From contig JAAERL010000611.1 of NCBI GenBank assembly GCA_024230435.1, positions 1 through 64,000 of the forward strand: a stretch of DNA of 64,000 bases, read 5' to 3'. The DNA is from Desulfobacteraceae bacterium (lineage in GTDB: Bacteria > Desulfobacterota > Desulfobacteria > Desulfobacterales > Desulfosarcinaceae). A program made the translations under genes and the position numbers. Positions within the stretch are counted from its first letter, which is position 1, and each line of letters starts with the position of its first letter. Under the pieces are notes generated by a model, which worked only from the letters and a program-made list of their open reading frames with translations, was not told the DNA's origin and made no database searches. This document shows, piece by piece, positions 26,396-35,939 of the stretch.

Positions 26396-26707
26396 CAACC
26401 AGATTCTCAAATTCTGCTTTCGCAGGTAAACAAACTCAGGTACCCTATTTAACAGGCTTATGTCAAGGTTTTGTTTCAAATTTATCCAATGCTTAGTTGA
26501 CTTTATGCACTAAAGAAAATAGAGTAGGCTGCTATTTTTAGGAGAATTGATAATAACTTTTATAATCAAGAGTCGTGGAATATGCAAATCTTACAATCCT
26601 GCTCGTCTTTGAATTCATTTTTTGTATTGCTCCAATGTGTGCTGACAACGCGCATGCACCCATTAAAGAGACTTGAAAACGAATCCAAATCAGGCTCAAT
26701 TCCCGGA
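26396..26707. other. Divergent lysS/lptF control region
   Basis: This A+T-rich stretch between two divergent operons contains the candidate lysS -35 box and a TATAAT-like hexamer near 26561 without a convincing -35 partner. No gene is supported here. Confidence 0.4.
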
Positions 26708-26731
26708 TATTTGAATCTTCCACGCTCCTAA
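26708..26731 (-). repeat. R4 24-bp repeat, copy upstream of lptF
   Basis: On the minus strand this reads TTAGGAGCGTGG then AAGATTCAAATA. It differs at one base from the copy that starts at the hldE stop codon (54749). It ends 17 bases before the lptF ATG. Confidence 0.6.
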
Positions 26732-26748
26732 CATTAAATAATAGGTTT

Positions 26749-27927
26749 ATGAAGGCCATAATTCATCGTCATATTCTCAAAGAGCTTTTTGGGCTATTTA
26801 GCGTCACATTGGTATTTTTTATCTTAATTTTTGCGATGCTCACATTGCCCGAGCTTACCAAACATATTGTGAGTTACGGTATCGGACTATATAATATTAT
26901 GTGCCTGATTGTTTTTCAAATGCCATATTTTCTTCAATTTGTAGTTCCCATGTCTGTTATGATTGCGACTTTGTTAACGTTTCTGCGTATGTCAGCGGAC
27001 AGGGAGATTATTGCATTGAAAGCTTCAGGCGTGAGCCTGTACTATCTTTTACCGCCTGTCCTGGTTTTTGGTTTGTTTGGCACTTTATTAACAGCCTATT
27101 TAGCTATCATAGGTTTGCCAATGGGCAAAATGGCATTTAAAAGCCTGATAACGGAAATGGTTACGGCTCATATGGATGCGGGACTTAAACCTCGCCAATT
27201 TATTAATGATTTTGAGGGTCTTATGCTATATGCCCATGAAATTAATTCCAAGACTAAATCCATGAAGCATATTTTTATCGAGGATCGCCGGTCCACCAAA
27301 CTGACAACAACCATTACAGCAAGATACGGACAGCTGGTGTGGGATTATAAGAACCAGGCACTGCGTTTTCAGTTATTTGATGGCAGTATCCATCATGTCG
27401 ATGTAAAAAGATACAAAGCCGATCCAATCACTTTTGACAAAAACAGTTTTTATATTGATCTTGGTAAACATTTGAAAAAGATAGGTATTGGCCCTAAAGA
27501 TGAAGAAGAAATGAGCCTTTGGGAGCTCAAAGAGCATATTGAAAGTGTTGTTGAAAAGAATGATCAATATTATTTGACGCTTATGGAGTGGCACCAAAAA
27601 TTTGCACTGCCTTCCGCCTGTATTTTATTAGCCCTGATAGGATTGCCATTGGGGGTGCAGATGCGCATTTCCAAAAGATCCAAGGGAATTGTTCTTGGAT
27701 TAGTATTCTTTTTTTTATATTACATAATGCTTTCGGCCGGATGGGTGTTCGGTGAAGCTGGGGTTTATCCGCCGGTTATTGGTATGTGGCTGCCTAATTT
27801 GGTTACCCTTCTTATAGGATTGATTTTGCTCAAGCGGGCATCTGAGGAAAAGCAATTGCCCAAGCTGGACGTTGACGTGATTTTGCAATGGCTCAAGATA
27901 AAATTGCGCTCATTCATAAATGGATGA
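26749..27927 (+). CDS. lptF: LPS export ABC transporter permease LptF
   Basis: LptF and LptG form the membrane half of the LptB2FGC extractor, which pulls LPS from the inner membrane into the Lpt bridge. The 392 residues have six transmembrane helices, three before (about 12-125) and three after (about 280-375) a periplasmic beta-jellyroll. ILKELFGLFSVTLVFF at the start and MSADREIIALKASGVS in the first cytoplasmic loop (about 83-98) are YjgP/YjgQ hallmarks. Followed by lptG after 86 bases; lptA, lptB and lptC are not in the window. Confidence 0.9.
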   Translation: MKAIIHRHILKELFGLFSVTLVFFILIFAMLTLPELTKHIVSYGIGLYNIMCLIVFQMPYFLQFVVPMSVMIATLLTFLRMSADREIIALKASGVSLYYLLPPVLVFGLFGTLLTAYLAIIGLPMGKMAFKSLITEMVTAHMDAGLKPRQFINDFEGLMLYAHEINSKTKSMKHIFIEDRRSTKLTTTITARYGQLVWDYKNQALRFQLFDGSIHHVDVKRYKADPITFDKNSFYIDLGKHLKKIGIGPKDEEEMSLWELKEHIESVVEKNDQYYLTLMEWHQKFALPSACILLALIGLPLGVQMRISKRSKGIVLGLVFFFLYYIMLSAGWVFGEAGVYPPVIGMWLPNLVTLLIGLILLKRASEEKQLPKLDVDVILQWLKIKLRSFING

Positions 27928-28013
27928 TTTGCGCTGTTGCGCCGATGGACATTAAAAGAGCCGCGCCGGTCGGACCAGCGTGGTAACTCAATACCATCTA
28001 TTTAAAGACCATT

Positions 28014-29090
28014 ATGAATTTATTGGAAAAATATATTACGGTTGAGATACTAAAACAGTTCTGCATCATTTTGGTGGCTGTCGTTGGCATATACTTGGTG
28101 GTGGACTTTATTGAAAAAGTCGATGATTTTATTGAAGCGGGCGCCCCAACATTCCGGGTGCTGATTTTTCTTGCGTACAAAATTCCATTTATCGTTGCCC
28201 AGATTGCACCCGTGGGTGTGCTTTTGGCCTCATTGATCACATTTGGTCTAATGAATAAAAATAATGAGCTGATTGCGCTTCGCAGCAGCGGGATTAATTG
28301 TATCACTTTATTGGGACCGGCTTTGAAATTCGGGATTGTCATAGGGCTTTGCCTTTTTTTGAATTCGGAATTCCTATCCCCTTATACAACAATGCAGTCC
28401 AATAGGGTTTTGCTAAAGGACGTTAAAAAGAAAACCCTGGCGACAACACGCCGAAACGATATGTGGCTTAAAAAGGGCAAGGCTATTTACCATTTTAAGC
28501 TTTTTCATCCCGGAACAAAAACAGCTCAAGGTTTTACATATAATGAATTTGATTCTAATTTTCGCCTGATTCGGCGACTGGATGCACAGTCCGGGCAATT
28601 TAAGGACGGCCGCTGGATTTTAGAAAAGGTTATCGAACAGCTCTATTATGATGAACGTAACAGGTATGGTGTAAAAATTTTTCCTCAAAAAATATACAAC
28701 CTGGGTTTAACTTTGGATAACGTTGCAGAAGCCGCGCCCCATTCCAGCGAAATGAGTATAAGAGATCTTTCCAGGCAAATTAAACGGGTTGAAGAAGACG
28801 GCTATGACGCCTCTATTTATAAAGTGGATTTGTACGCCAAGATCGCTTTTCCTTTCAGTTGCCTTGTCATGGCAGTTATCGGGCTTGGGATTGCCGCTCG
28901 CGGAAGCAAGCGCGAAGGTATGGTCTCCGGAATTGTTTACGGCCTTGGAATTGTCTTTATTTATTGGATATTTTTTAGTTTTTGCAACTCTTTGGGTAAT
29001 GCCGGACTGTTGCCGCCGTTCATTGCTTCCTGGTTGGCCAACATCCTTTTTACATGCTTTGGTCTTGTTCTTGTTTTTCATGCTCAATAG
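28014..29090 (+). CDS. lptG: LPS export ABC transporter permease LptG
   Basis: Second YjgP/YjgQ permease, 358 residues, with the same 3+3 helix plan around a jellyroll. It opens MNLLEKYITVEILKQF, has MNKNNELIALRSSGIN in the coupling loop (about 80-95), and the C-terminal helices include FPFSCLVMAVIGLGIA and the NPGL-like GNAGLLPPFIASWLAN end typical of LptG. It pairs with the preceding LptF. LptF/LptG naming follows gene order and size and could be exchanged. Confidence 0.88.
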   Translation: MNLLEKYITVEILKQFCIILVAVVGIYLVVDFIEKVDDFIEAGAPTFRVLIFLAYKIPFIVAQIAPVGVLLASLITFGLMNKNNELIALRSSGINCITLLGPALKFGIVIGLCLFLNSEFLSPYTTMQSNRVLLKDVKKKTLATTRRNDMWLKKGKAIYHFKLFHPGTKTAQGFTYNEFDSNFRLIRRLDAQSGQFKDGRWILEKVIEQLYYDERNRYGVKIFPQKIYNLGLTLDNVAEAAPHSSEMSIRDLSRQIKRVEEDGYDASIYKVDLYAKIAFPFSCLVMAVIGLGIAARGSKREGMVSGIVYGLGIVFIYWIFFSFCNSLGNAGLLPPFIASWLANILFTCFGLVLVFHAQ

Positions 29091-29106
29091 GCTGTGACAA
29101 TTGGTT

Positions 29107-30441
29107 ATGAATAGACTGCCGAAAATCTTGCTGATCGTTTTGTTGCTGTTAAGTTACAATCTGCTGTTCATTGCCGTTGTCTTTTTTTTCTTGCCAGTGA
29201 TCATTGCTTTTATTTTTGCCGTCCCCAAACGCAGGTATACTTTTTTTCAGCGATTTTTTTGCCGCCGGTATGATTGGGAATCCGAAAAGCCGGATACCGT
29301 TAAAACACCTGTCATATGGGTGCATGCGCTTTCGGTGGGAGAGGTTACAGCGGCTGAACCTGTGGTTGAGCATCTAAAACGATCGGGCAGGTTCGGCAAC
29401 ATTGTGGTTAGCGCATCTACCCATACCGGTTTTCAAACGGCACAAAGGCTTTTCAAGAATAAGGCAGTGCGTCTAATCTATTTTCCTTATGATTTGCTTT
29501 GGCCGGTCCGTAAAATTGTAGCAAAAATAAAACCGGATGCCGTGATACTTATCGAAACGGATATTTGGCCCAATTTTCAATGGGAAATGTCGCGCAGAAA
29601 GATTCCTGTTTTTTTGGCTAATATCCGAATTTCCGATAGCACCTGGAAAGCCTATAAAAGGGTGAAACTTTTTGTAAAACCAGTGTTTTCCACCTTTAAA
29701 ATGATCAGTGTGCAAACTGATCTTGACAAGAGACGGTTCATTAAATTGGGGATCGAACCGGAAAATATCCGTGTCCTTGGCAATATTAAATTCGATGCTT
29801 CTTTTCAGGCCCAGTCCCTTGATGAGACCGGCAAGCTGCGCCGTAAATTAGGAATCGGTAAACGGCATCACGTGATAGTGGCCGGCAGCACCCACCAAGG
29901 CGAAGAAGAGATACTGCTCGATGGCTTTTTAAAGTTAAGTCAAAAGCATACAAACATAATGCTGATCATCGCCCCGCGTAATCCCCGGCGAGCTGATCAA
30001 ATTCTTGCCTTATGCAAAGCCGGGGCGGTCAGTGCAAGTTGCCTTTCCACTATGACCCGGACTTTATCAATGCCCGGAGCCCGGGTGATTGTGGTTGATT
30101 CTCTGGGGGTATTGAAAAATTTGTATCCTTTAGCCAGCATCTGCTTTGTAGGCGGCAGCCTGGCGCCGTTTGGGGGGCATAATCCGCTGGAACCGGCCGC
30201 GTGCAGCAAACCCGTTGTTTTTGGACCGGATATGCGCGATTTTTTTCAGATCGCTGCATGGCTTACCGAATCAGGAGCTGCTAAAACAATTCATTGCGCT
30301 CAAGAAATGGTTCAAGTGATAGGATATTTATTGGAAAACCAGGCCTTGGCGCGGGATATGGGGCGCAGGGCATATGAAGTTTATATTTCCCAAAAGGGAG
30401 TCGTTAAAAGAACATTATCCTGTTTTGGAATTGGAGATTAG
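29107..30441 (+). CDS. kdtA: 3-deoxy-D-manno-octulosonic acid transferase
   Basis: KdtA/WaaA (GT30) adds Kdo from CMP-Kdo to lipid IVA on the cytoplasmic face. An N-terminal membrane anchor (residues 5-42) is followed by HALSVGEVTAAEPVVEHL with the catalytic Glu. STHTGFQTAQ, PYDLLWPVRK, ETDIWPNFQWE, IRVLGNIKFD, GSTHQGEE and the C-terminal GGSLAPFGGHNPLEPA are all family hallmarks. 444 residues, slightly long. Whether it adds one or two Kdo cannot be told. Lies 16 bases after lptG and 30 before lpxK. Confidence 0.95.
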   Translation: MNRLPKILLIVLLLLSYNLLFIAVVFFFLPVIIAFIFAVPKRRYTFFQRFFCRRYDWESEKPDTVKTPVIWVHALSVGEVTAAEPVVEHLKRSGRFGNIVVSASTHTGFQTAQRLFKNKAVRLIYFPYDLLWPVRKIVAKIKPDAVILIETDIWPNFQWEMSRRKIPVFLANIRISDSTWKAYKRVKLFVKPVFSTFKMISVQTDLDKRRFIKLGIEPENIRVLGNIKFDASFQAQSLDETGKLRRKLGIGKRHHVIVAGSTHQGEEEILLDGFLKLSQKHTNIMLIIAPRNPRRADQILALCKAGAVSASCLSTMTRTLSMPGARVIVVDSLGVLKNLYPLASICFVGGSLAPFGGHNPLEPAACSKPVVFGPDMRDFFQIAAWLTESGAAKTIHCAQEMVQVIGYLLENQALARDMGRRAYEVYISQKGVVKRTLSCFGIGD

Positions 30442-30471
30442 GGGATCTGGATAGAGGGGGCAGAAAATTGA

Positions 30472-31614
30472 GTGGATAAAAATTTAAAAAACAGGATCCA
30501 TCATGTCATGTCCAGTCATGAACGTTTTCCATTTTTTTCATTGTCTACAGGGCTTTGGGCAGGATCATTGCTTTATGGTTCGGCTGTCCGGGCACGGCAG
30601 GCATTATACCGTCATCATTGGATTAGACCTGTTAAATTGCCCTGTGCGGTTATCAGCGTAGGGAACCTGACCACCGGCGGAACGGGCAAGACACCTATGA
30701 CGATTTATTTGGCCGAGCTGGCCAAGCGTATGGGATATAGGGCTGTAATTATAAGTAGAGGATATAAAAGCAAAAACAACCGGTCGGCCAGGCTGGTAAG
30801 TGATGGCCGGTCGCTATTGACGGATGTGTGCCAAGCAGGTGATGAACCTTACCTTATGGCGGCTTTGCAACAGGGAACACCTGTGGTTATTGGTCGCAGA
30901 CGCGTGGACGCCGGAAAACTCGCCATTGGTAAATTCAAGCCTGACATCCTGTTGTTGGATGATGGGTATCAGCATATGCAGCTTCATCGCGATGTGAATG
31001 TTTTATTAATGGATGCCCGGCGTCCCTTTGGCAATTGCTGTTTGCTGCCACGCGGCAGTTTGCGCGAACCCATATCCGCTTTACAACGCGCAGACGCAAT
31101 CGTCTTGACCAGATCAGACGCGATGCATGCTCAAGATTGTTCAAAATTACTACGATTGTCGGCAAATAAGCCTGTGTTCAGAGCTTATCATAAAAGCCGG
31201 ATCGCTGGTGTGGTCCGGCCCCAAACAGATTGCCCGGATATGATCAGTTTTGGCAATAACCACTCAGGAGGCCGGGATTGGCTGGACAAGCCGCTATTTG
31301 CTTTTTCAGGACTCGCGGATAATTCCCGCTTTTGGGAATCGATAAAACTGTTTGGCGGAAAACTCGCCGGAACAATGGCCTTCGATGACCATCATTGCTA
31401 TAGCGCAAAAGACGCAGCCGTCATTTGCAAAAAAGCCCGGCATTCAGGGGCGGCTTGCCTGATAACAACCGATAAGGATTATGTGCGTTTCGCCAAGGGG
31501 AGCAGATGGCCTTTGCCGCTGATTGTCATGGGCGTGACAATTGAGTTCAGACAGGATATGGAGCATTGGCGCAGTTTTGTGGAGCATCAACTGAAAAAGG
31601 TTGTTCGTAAATAG
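30472..31614 (+). CDS. lpxK: Tetraacyldisaccharide 4'-kinase
   Basis: LpxK phosphorylates the 4' position of the lipid A disaccharide. The P-loop is in SVGNLTTGGTGKTPM (about residue 62), and LLLDDGYQHMQLHRDVNVLL and PRGSLREP are diagnostic. DDHHCYS near residue 305 also fits. 380 residues (usual 330-370). GTG start at 30472 with GAGGGGG upstream. Its stop codon TAG overlaps the first base of the R3 repeat. Confidence 0.95.
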   Translation: MDKNLKNRIHHVMSSHERFPFFSLSTGLWAGSLLYGSAVRARQALYRHHWIRPVKLPCAVISVGNLTTGGTGKTPMTIYLAELAKRMGYRAVIISRGYKSKNNRSARLVSDGRSLLTDVCQAGDEPYLMAALQQGTPVVIGRRRVDAGKLAIGKFKPDILLLDDGYQHMQLHRDVNVLLMDARRPFGNCCLLPRGSLREPISALQRADAIVLTRSDAMHAQDCSKLLRLSANKPVFRAYHKSRIAGVVRPQTDCPDMISFGNNHSGGRDWLDKPLFAFSGLADNSRFWESIKLFGGKLAGTMAFDDHHCYSAKDAAVICKKARHSGAACLITTDKDYVRFAKGSRWPLPLIVMGVTIEFRQDMEHWRSFVEHQLKKVVRK

Positions 31615-31783
31615 TGTCCATCGGCGAAATAGGAACATTTGTTCGAAATAAATGCGTGCGAAAAATTGTTACTACAGGCATCTGATTAATCTGCCCAGGC
31701 ATTGATACTGCGAGGATAAAATTTTTCAGTACAAATTAGTACAAAGAAGATATCGGGCAAATTGGCCATTTATGGATGGACAC
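31614..31783 (+). repeat. R3 interspersed repeat, full-length copy
   Basis: 170-bp element bounded by inverted GTGTCCATC and GATGGACAC. It shares ordered blocks with 18229-18321 (minus) and both ends with the 37-bp copy at 58124-58160. There is no coding capacity. It fills the gap between lpxK and the next glycosyltransferase, and its first base is the last base of the lpxK stop. Confidence 0.85.
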
Positions 31784-31832
31784 GGACTGTACAATAACAG
31801 CAACGCAGCTCAACGGTAAACAAGAAACAAGT

Positions 31833-32981
31833 ATGACCAATTCAGGAAAAATAGCCCTGGTTAGAAGCACGTATACACCCTACGGTGGAGTTGAAAGGGT
31901 CACGATAGGATTAGCTAAAGGATTGCTGCAAAAAAAGATAAAGGTTTTTGTGTTAACCTTGCCGAATCAGCAATGGCCCATCAACGATCCAAACCTGAGT
32001 GTTGTTCATCTCGGTGTTCATAGTACCCACCGGTTGCACCAGGCGTGGTCTTTTAATAAGGCTGTGAACCAGTATCTATCTCAATCGAATTTTGACTGTA
32101 TTTTGTCTCTGGACAAAGTTACTCGTTTTACCCATTTGCATGCCGGGGGCGGTACACATAAAACGTTTTTAAAAATAAGAAATAACTATTCGCCGCCGCT
32201 GCAGCGTCTTTTTCGCAAATTAAGTCCGTTTCACCGTTACCAGCTTTATCTGGAAAGAAGGGGATTTGAAAATCCCCTGCTGCAAAAAGTACGATGCAAT
32301 TCTAACATGGTGCGCACCGATATCTGTAATGATTACAAAGTATCCCCGGAAAAACTTGTGGTCATTCACAGCGGCATACGTTGGAAGGAAATGGAGGATA
32401 TTTATCGGCGCCGCGCCGAAATCGGCGCACAAATGCGCCGAAAGTATAATATCGATCCTGATTGGCGCCCTGTTCTATTCCTTGGAAGCGGTTTTGAAAG
32501 AAAAGGTTTGGATATCGCCATTCAGGGCCTTCGATGGATGCCGTCGTCCTATCATCTGGTGGTGGTGGGCAAGGGGTCGCCTTTTGCGTATGTCCGGCTT
32601 GCCGATAAACTGGGGGTAAAACAGCGGGTTCATTTTTTAGGACCACAGCCCCAGGGCTGGAGGTTTGCAACGTTTTGCAAAGCATTGATTTTACCGTCCT
32701 ACTATGATCCTTTCGGAGGCGCCAGCGCTGAAGGCCACGCTATGGGCCTGCCTGTTTTGCTCAGTGATACGACCGGTTATCAAGATTTCGTAAGTCATGG
32801 TGAAAATGGTATTATTTTAAAAACTCCCATGACGGCCGAAAATGTTCGAAGCGCTTTTACCGGACTGATTAAGTTGATAGAAAGTCCCAAATTCAGTCAG
32901 GATAAATTACGGCAGCACGCCTATCATGTCGATGATGATGTTATATTGGAGAGGCTTCTGGGTGAGTTTCTCGCCTTCTGA
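31833..32981 (+). CDS. GT4 glycosyltransferase, WaaG-like (LPS core)
   Basis: GT-B fold retaining enzyme with N-terminal KIALVRSTYTPYGGVERVT and a C-terminal GT4 domain: FLGSGFERKGLDIAIQGL (about 228-245), VVVGKGSP, and PSYYDPFGGASAEGHAMGLP with the catalytic-site E (about 305-324). The phrasing is close to WaaG, which adds the first glucose to heptose II. The ATG at 31833 starts just upstream of the first beta strand; an earlier ATG at 31776 lies inside the repeat and is unlikely. Context after kdtA and lpxK fits a core transferase. Donor and acceptor are inferred. Confidence 0.82.
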   Translation: MTNSGKIALVRSTYTPYGGVERVTIGLAKGLLQKKIKVFVLTLPNQQWPINDPNLSVVHLGVHSTHRLHQAWSFNKAVNQYLSQSNFDCILSLDKVTRFTHLHAGGGTHKTFLKIRNNYSPPLQRLFRKLSPFHRYQLYLERRGFENPLLQKVRCNSNMVRTDICNDYKVSPEKLVVIHSGIRWKEMEDIYRRRAEIGAQMRRKYNIDPDWRPVLFLGSGFERKGLDIAIQGLRWMPSSYHLVVVGKGSPFAYVRLADKLGVKQRVHFLGPQPQGWRFATFCKALILPSYYDPFGGASAEGHAMGLPVLLSDTTGYQDFVSHGENGIILKTPMTAENVRSAFTGLIKLIESPKFSQDKLRQHAYHVDDDVILERLLGEFLAF

Positions 32982-33003
32982 TGTCCGTTTCCAATTCACT
33001 GCT

Positions 33004-34611
33004 TTAGGACGGATTTTTTGGCAATCTTTGGAAAAGCTTTATCGATTTGCTGTCAGGATGCTGCCAGGTTCCGAGTAATTTAAAGTCTTTTTTCAGTGGT
33101 GACGCAAGTAAGTCTAGACGCTTTGCGGGCCAGTAGCGCTCTTCATAGAGCACATATTCTATTTCTTCTTGATCCAGAACACCAATCAATTGGTTATAAT
33201 TATCCGGGATTTCGGTCATAAAATTTTCCCCGCAAAGCGGTTTGGGATAGTGGCGGTTTGCGTAAAAAAAGATCCATTCATAGCCTTTGGAGGATTTTGC
33301 CGATAGGATACGTATTGCCTGGTTAGCGGCTTTTTCTTTGGATATCATTTCGGCAGCCTGACGATAGACAGCTTTGTCCTGTTCTTTAGGCCGTAGATTC
33401 TTTGAAAGCCCGAAGATGAGAATAAAGGTTGCAACGGATATGACCGCAACCTTGAGTCCACAGCCTTTTATCGTTTTTAGGCGGTTGGTTATTTTTTCTA
33501 CTCCGAATCCGATGATAACGCAGGCTGATAAAATCAAACTTGCTAAAAAACGATGATAAATTAGCCATGTCTGAAACAAATGAATGTAAACGGTAAAAGC
33601 GCTGCCCGCCATAAGCAGGATAAAATACCATAATCGAGGGTCCTTTTTAATACGCTTGCCGATACCGGCAAAGCCAAGGAAAAAAAACAGGGCGTATAGA
33701 TAAAACAGGGCTTCAATTAAATTGTTGAGAATCACTCCGGCAGGCAATAACCACCGGATCTCCCGAATTCTGCAAAACATTTCTCTTAGCTGCCCGGATT
33801 GTTCAGAGGAGGAAAGTTTGAGATGTTCATTCAATTTCGTATAGCTTGAGAAAAGGGAAAAGATCTCTTTTTTGATTTTATTTATCTGAAAAGCATTTTT
33901 TAACTCTATATCGAATGCCGTCAACAAAACGATTCCCAAGATACCTGCACATAGGAAGGGTAACATGAACGAAAGTATGCGCTGTATTTTTTTTTCACTT
34001 TTACTGAAAATCAAACAGAAAAATGAGACGGCAATAAATACGAATCCTTCAATTCTTGTACAAATAGCAAAAAGTAAAAAAAGCGCACTTAATGCCAAAT
34101 CATACCGGAACCGTTTTGTGTGCGCCTGTATATCCCAGTGGCGTACATACATTAAAATTGCCGTAGTAGTGAAAAACCAAAAAGCAGGATCACGCATAAT
34201 ATCCCCGCTTGGTCCTACAAAAGCCGGAATTAATACGAAAACAAGCGTTGTCAATGCTGCAAAACACGTGTCTTGAAAGCGTCTGAGAATATAATAGATA
34301 TTGATTGTGGCGCCGGTTCCTAAAAAAACGTTTACTAATAGACCGGCAATAACCCAATCCCGGACAACACTAAAGGCGGCGGCAATCAATACGGGTAGTA
34401 TCGAAAAGAAAGTGAGTTGACAGCTTAGTATAGAAGAAAAATCAGCGTAAAAGAGCGCTTTGGCCTGGTAAATGTAATGAATACCGTCAGGATTGATAAC
34501 ACTTCGCATCATTGCGGTGTAAAGCCGCAGGGAAAATCCAAGAAAAATAATCCAAACAATTGGTTTGCTTGATGCGGATTTAATTAGTGAAAATATTTTT
34601 GACACTAACAT
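33004..34611 (-). CDS. GT-C family membrane glycosyltransferase (GT39-like)
   Basis: 535-residue integral membrane protein with about eleven hydrophobic helices up to residue 395 and a soluble tail. The first periplasmic loop has NPDGIHYIYQAKALF, matching the catalytic Asp position of GT39/GT83 enzymes, though the second acidic residue seen in PDE loops is absent. It likely uses a polyprenyl-phosphate sugar. It is a single gene on the minus strand between plus-strand glycosyltransferases, consistent with shuffling of a surface-glycan locus. The 218 bases upstream hold nothing recognisable. Confidence 0.7.
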   Translation of the reverse strand: MLVSKIFSLIKSASSKPIVWIIFLGFSLRLYTAMMRSVINPDGIHYIYQAKALFYADFSSILSCQLTFFSILPVLIAAAFSVVRDWVIAGLLVNVFLGTGATINIYYILRRFQDTCFAALTTLVFVLIPAFVGPSGDIMRDPAFWFFTTTAILMYVRHWDIQAHTKRFRYDLALSALFLLFAICTRIEGFVFIAVSFFCLIFSKSEKKIQRILSFMLPFLCAGILGIVLLTAFDIELKNAFQINKIKKEIFSLFSSYTKLNEHLKLSSSEQSGQLREMFCRIREIRWLLPAGVILNNLIEALFYLYALFFFLGFAGIGKRIKKDPRLWYFILLMAGSAFTVYIHLFQTWLIYHRFLASLILSACVIIGFGVEKITNRLKTIKGCGLKVAVISVATFILIFGLSKNLRPKEQDKAVYRQAAEMISKEKAANQAIRILSAKSSKGYEWIFFYANRHYPKPLCGENFMTEIPDNYNQLIGVLDQEEIEYVLYEERYWPAKRLDLLASPLKKDFKLLGTWQHPDSKSIKLFQRLPKNPS

Positions 34612-34829
34612 GAATAGACCTGTTCATTATTATATTTCATCGTGTTTGGTCCTATAACAAAAAGAACCGGTTTTATCTATTAAAAAACTTTAAAAATGGA
34701 AAGACAAGAAAAGAGCTGGATAAAATTGACGTTTATTGAAATGGCTGGTATATCACAACGCCAGTCGATGCTGGTTTAGACATATGTGGATAGACATTAA
34801 ACTATAGAGTGAGTTTGTTATAGCTAAAA

Positions 34830-35939
34830 ATGCGGCTTTTATTTTTGAATTTTAAAAAATTCTGGGGGGGCGGCGAAAAAATGGCTTGCCTTCTGGCCCA
34901 AGGCGCCCGGAAAAATGGTCATCAAGTCAGATTTCTGGTAAGCCCTGGAACTCCTTTGCAAAAAAGACTTAATAAACTTGGGATTGAAGCGGATTCGGTC
35001 AATTACCGAAATCCTCTCAGGTTATGGTCCGCTTTCAGGGAAAAGGGCCCTTATGAACTTATTTTAACCCAGAGCAGCCAGGAAAATCGTTATGCGTATT
35101 ATCTTTCACTTTTGTCCGGAACGCCCATTGTAACACGGCTGGGAGTATCGGCTAAACCTTCTGTGGATTGGTTAAAACGATGGCTGCATTCGTGGACGGT
35201 TCGTGTTAATTTCGCTAATTTTCAGGCTGGCTTGGACCTGCTGAGAGATGTCTACGCAAAAGGCTTGAATTGTCCTGTATTGCTGCCCAACGCAGTGATC
35301 CCTCCTGTTTCTTTATCCGATACTCCGAGAAAAAATCTTGGCATTCCCGAAGAGGCCATTGTGATCGGCATGGTAGGCCGTCTTGAGGAGCGTAAAGGGT
35401 GCCTGCTGCTCTTGTCGGCGTTTAAATCCCTTGCCGGCAAGTACTCGAATCTGCATATGCTGATGGTAGGGCAGGGGGGGCTTCAAGAGCAGCTCGAACG
35501 TCATGCCAATGATCAGATTCATATTAAAGGTTTTGCCGAAGAGGTCGGGGATGTGTACCGTTGCATTGATATGCTCGCTTTGCCGGTATTGTGGGGAGAG
35601 GGCACCTCAAATGCCGTTTTAGAGGCCATGAGTTTGGGCTGTGCCGTGATTTGCACCAATGACGGTGGTATGGGGGAGGTCATTACCGATGGCCAAAACG
35701 GTTTGTTAATTGAAAAGGGCGATCAGGCGGCACTTGAGCGAGCCATCATCCGATTAATTGAGGATCAAGCCTTACGGTTCCGGCTTGGGGAGCGCGCCCG
35801 GCAATGGGTTCAAGACAATTCCTCAATGGACAAAATGATAGATATTTTTCTTTTCTGGCTGCAGTGGGCTGCATTTCAGAAAAAAGGAACAGGGAATGAA
35901 TCAGGAACTTTCGGAAATTTCCGCCACAATTATCACTAA
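34830..35939 (+). CDS. GT4 glycosyltransferase
   Basis: 369-residue GT-B enzyme. NFKKFWGGGEKMACLLAQ at the N-terminus is the usual glycine-rich acceptor loop, GMVGRLEERKGCLLLLSAF (about 175-193) starts the donor domain, and WGEGTSNAVLEAMSLGCAVI (about 253-272) carries the EX7E-type catalytic motif. Its 3' end overlaps the WaaE-like gene by 44 bases, so the two are translated together and probably act in sequence on the LPS core. Sugar specificity cannot be read. Confidence 0.82.
   Translation: MRLLFLNFKKFWGGGEKMACLLAQGARKNGHQVRFLVSPGTPLQKRLNKLGIEADSVNYRNPLRLWSAFREKGPYELILTQSSQENRYAYYLSLLSGTPIVTRLGVSAKPSVDWLKRWLHSWTVRVNFANFQAGLDLLRDVYAKGLNCPVLLPNAVIPPVSLSDTPRKNLGIPEEAIVIGMVGRLEERKGCLLLLSAFKSLAGKYSNLHMLMVGQGGLQEQLERHANDQIHIKGFAEEVGDVYRCIDMLALPVLWGEGTSNAVLEAMSLGCAVICTNDGGMGEVITDGQNGLLIEKGDQAALERAIIRLIEDQALRFRLGERARQWVQDNSSMDKMIDIFLFWLQWAAFQKKGTGNESGTFGNFRHNYH

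Noticed and set aside
26538-26759. 73-codon minus-strand frame between lysS and lptF
   Set aside because: No family features, poor start context, and it overlaps the lptF start and the R4 repeat; probably chance.
34760-34800. Possible further R3 copy (CATATGTGGATAGACAT)
   Set aside because: Only one short block resembles the R3 end and the rest does not align.
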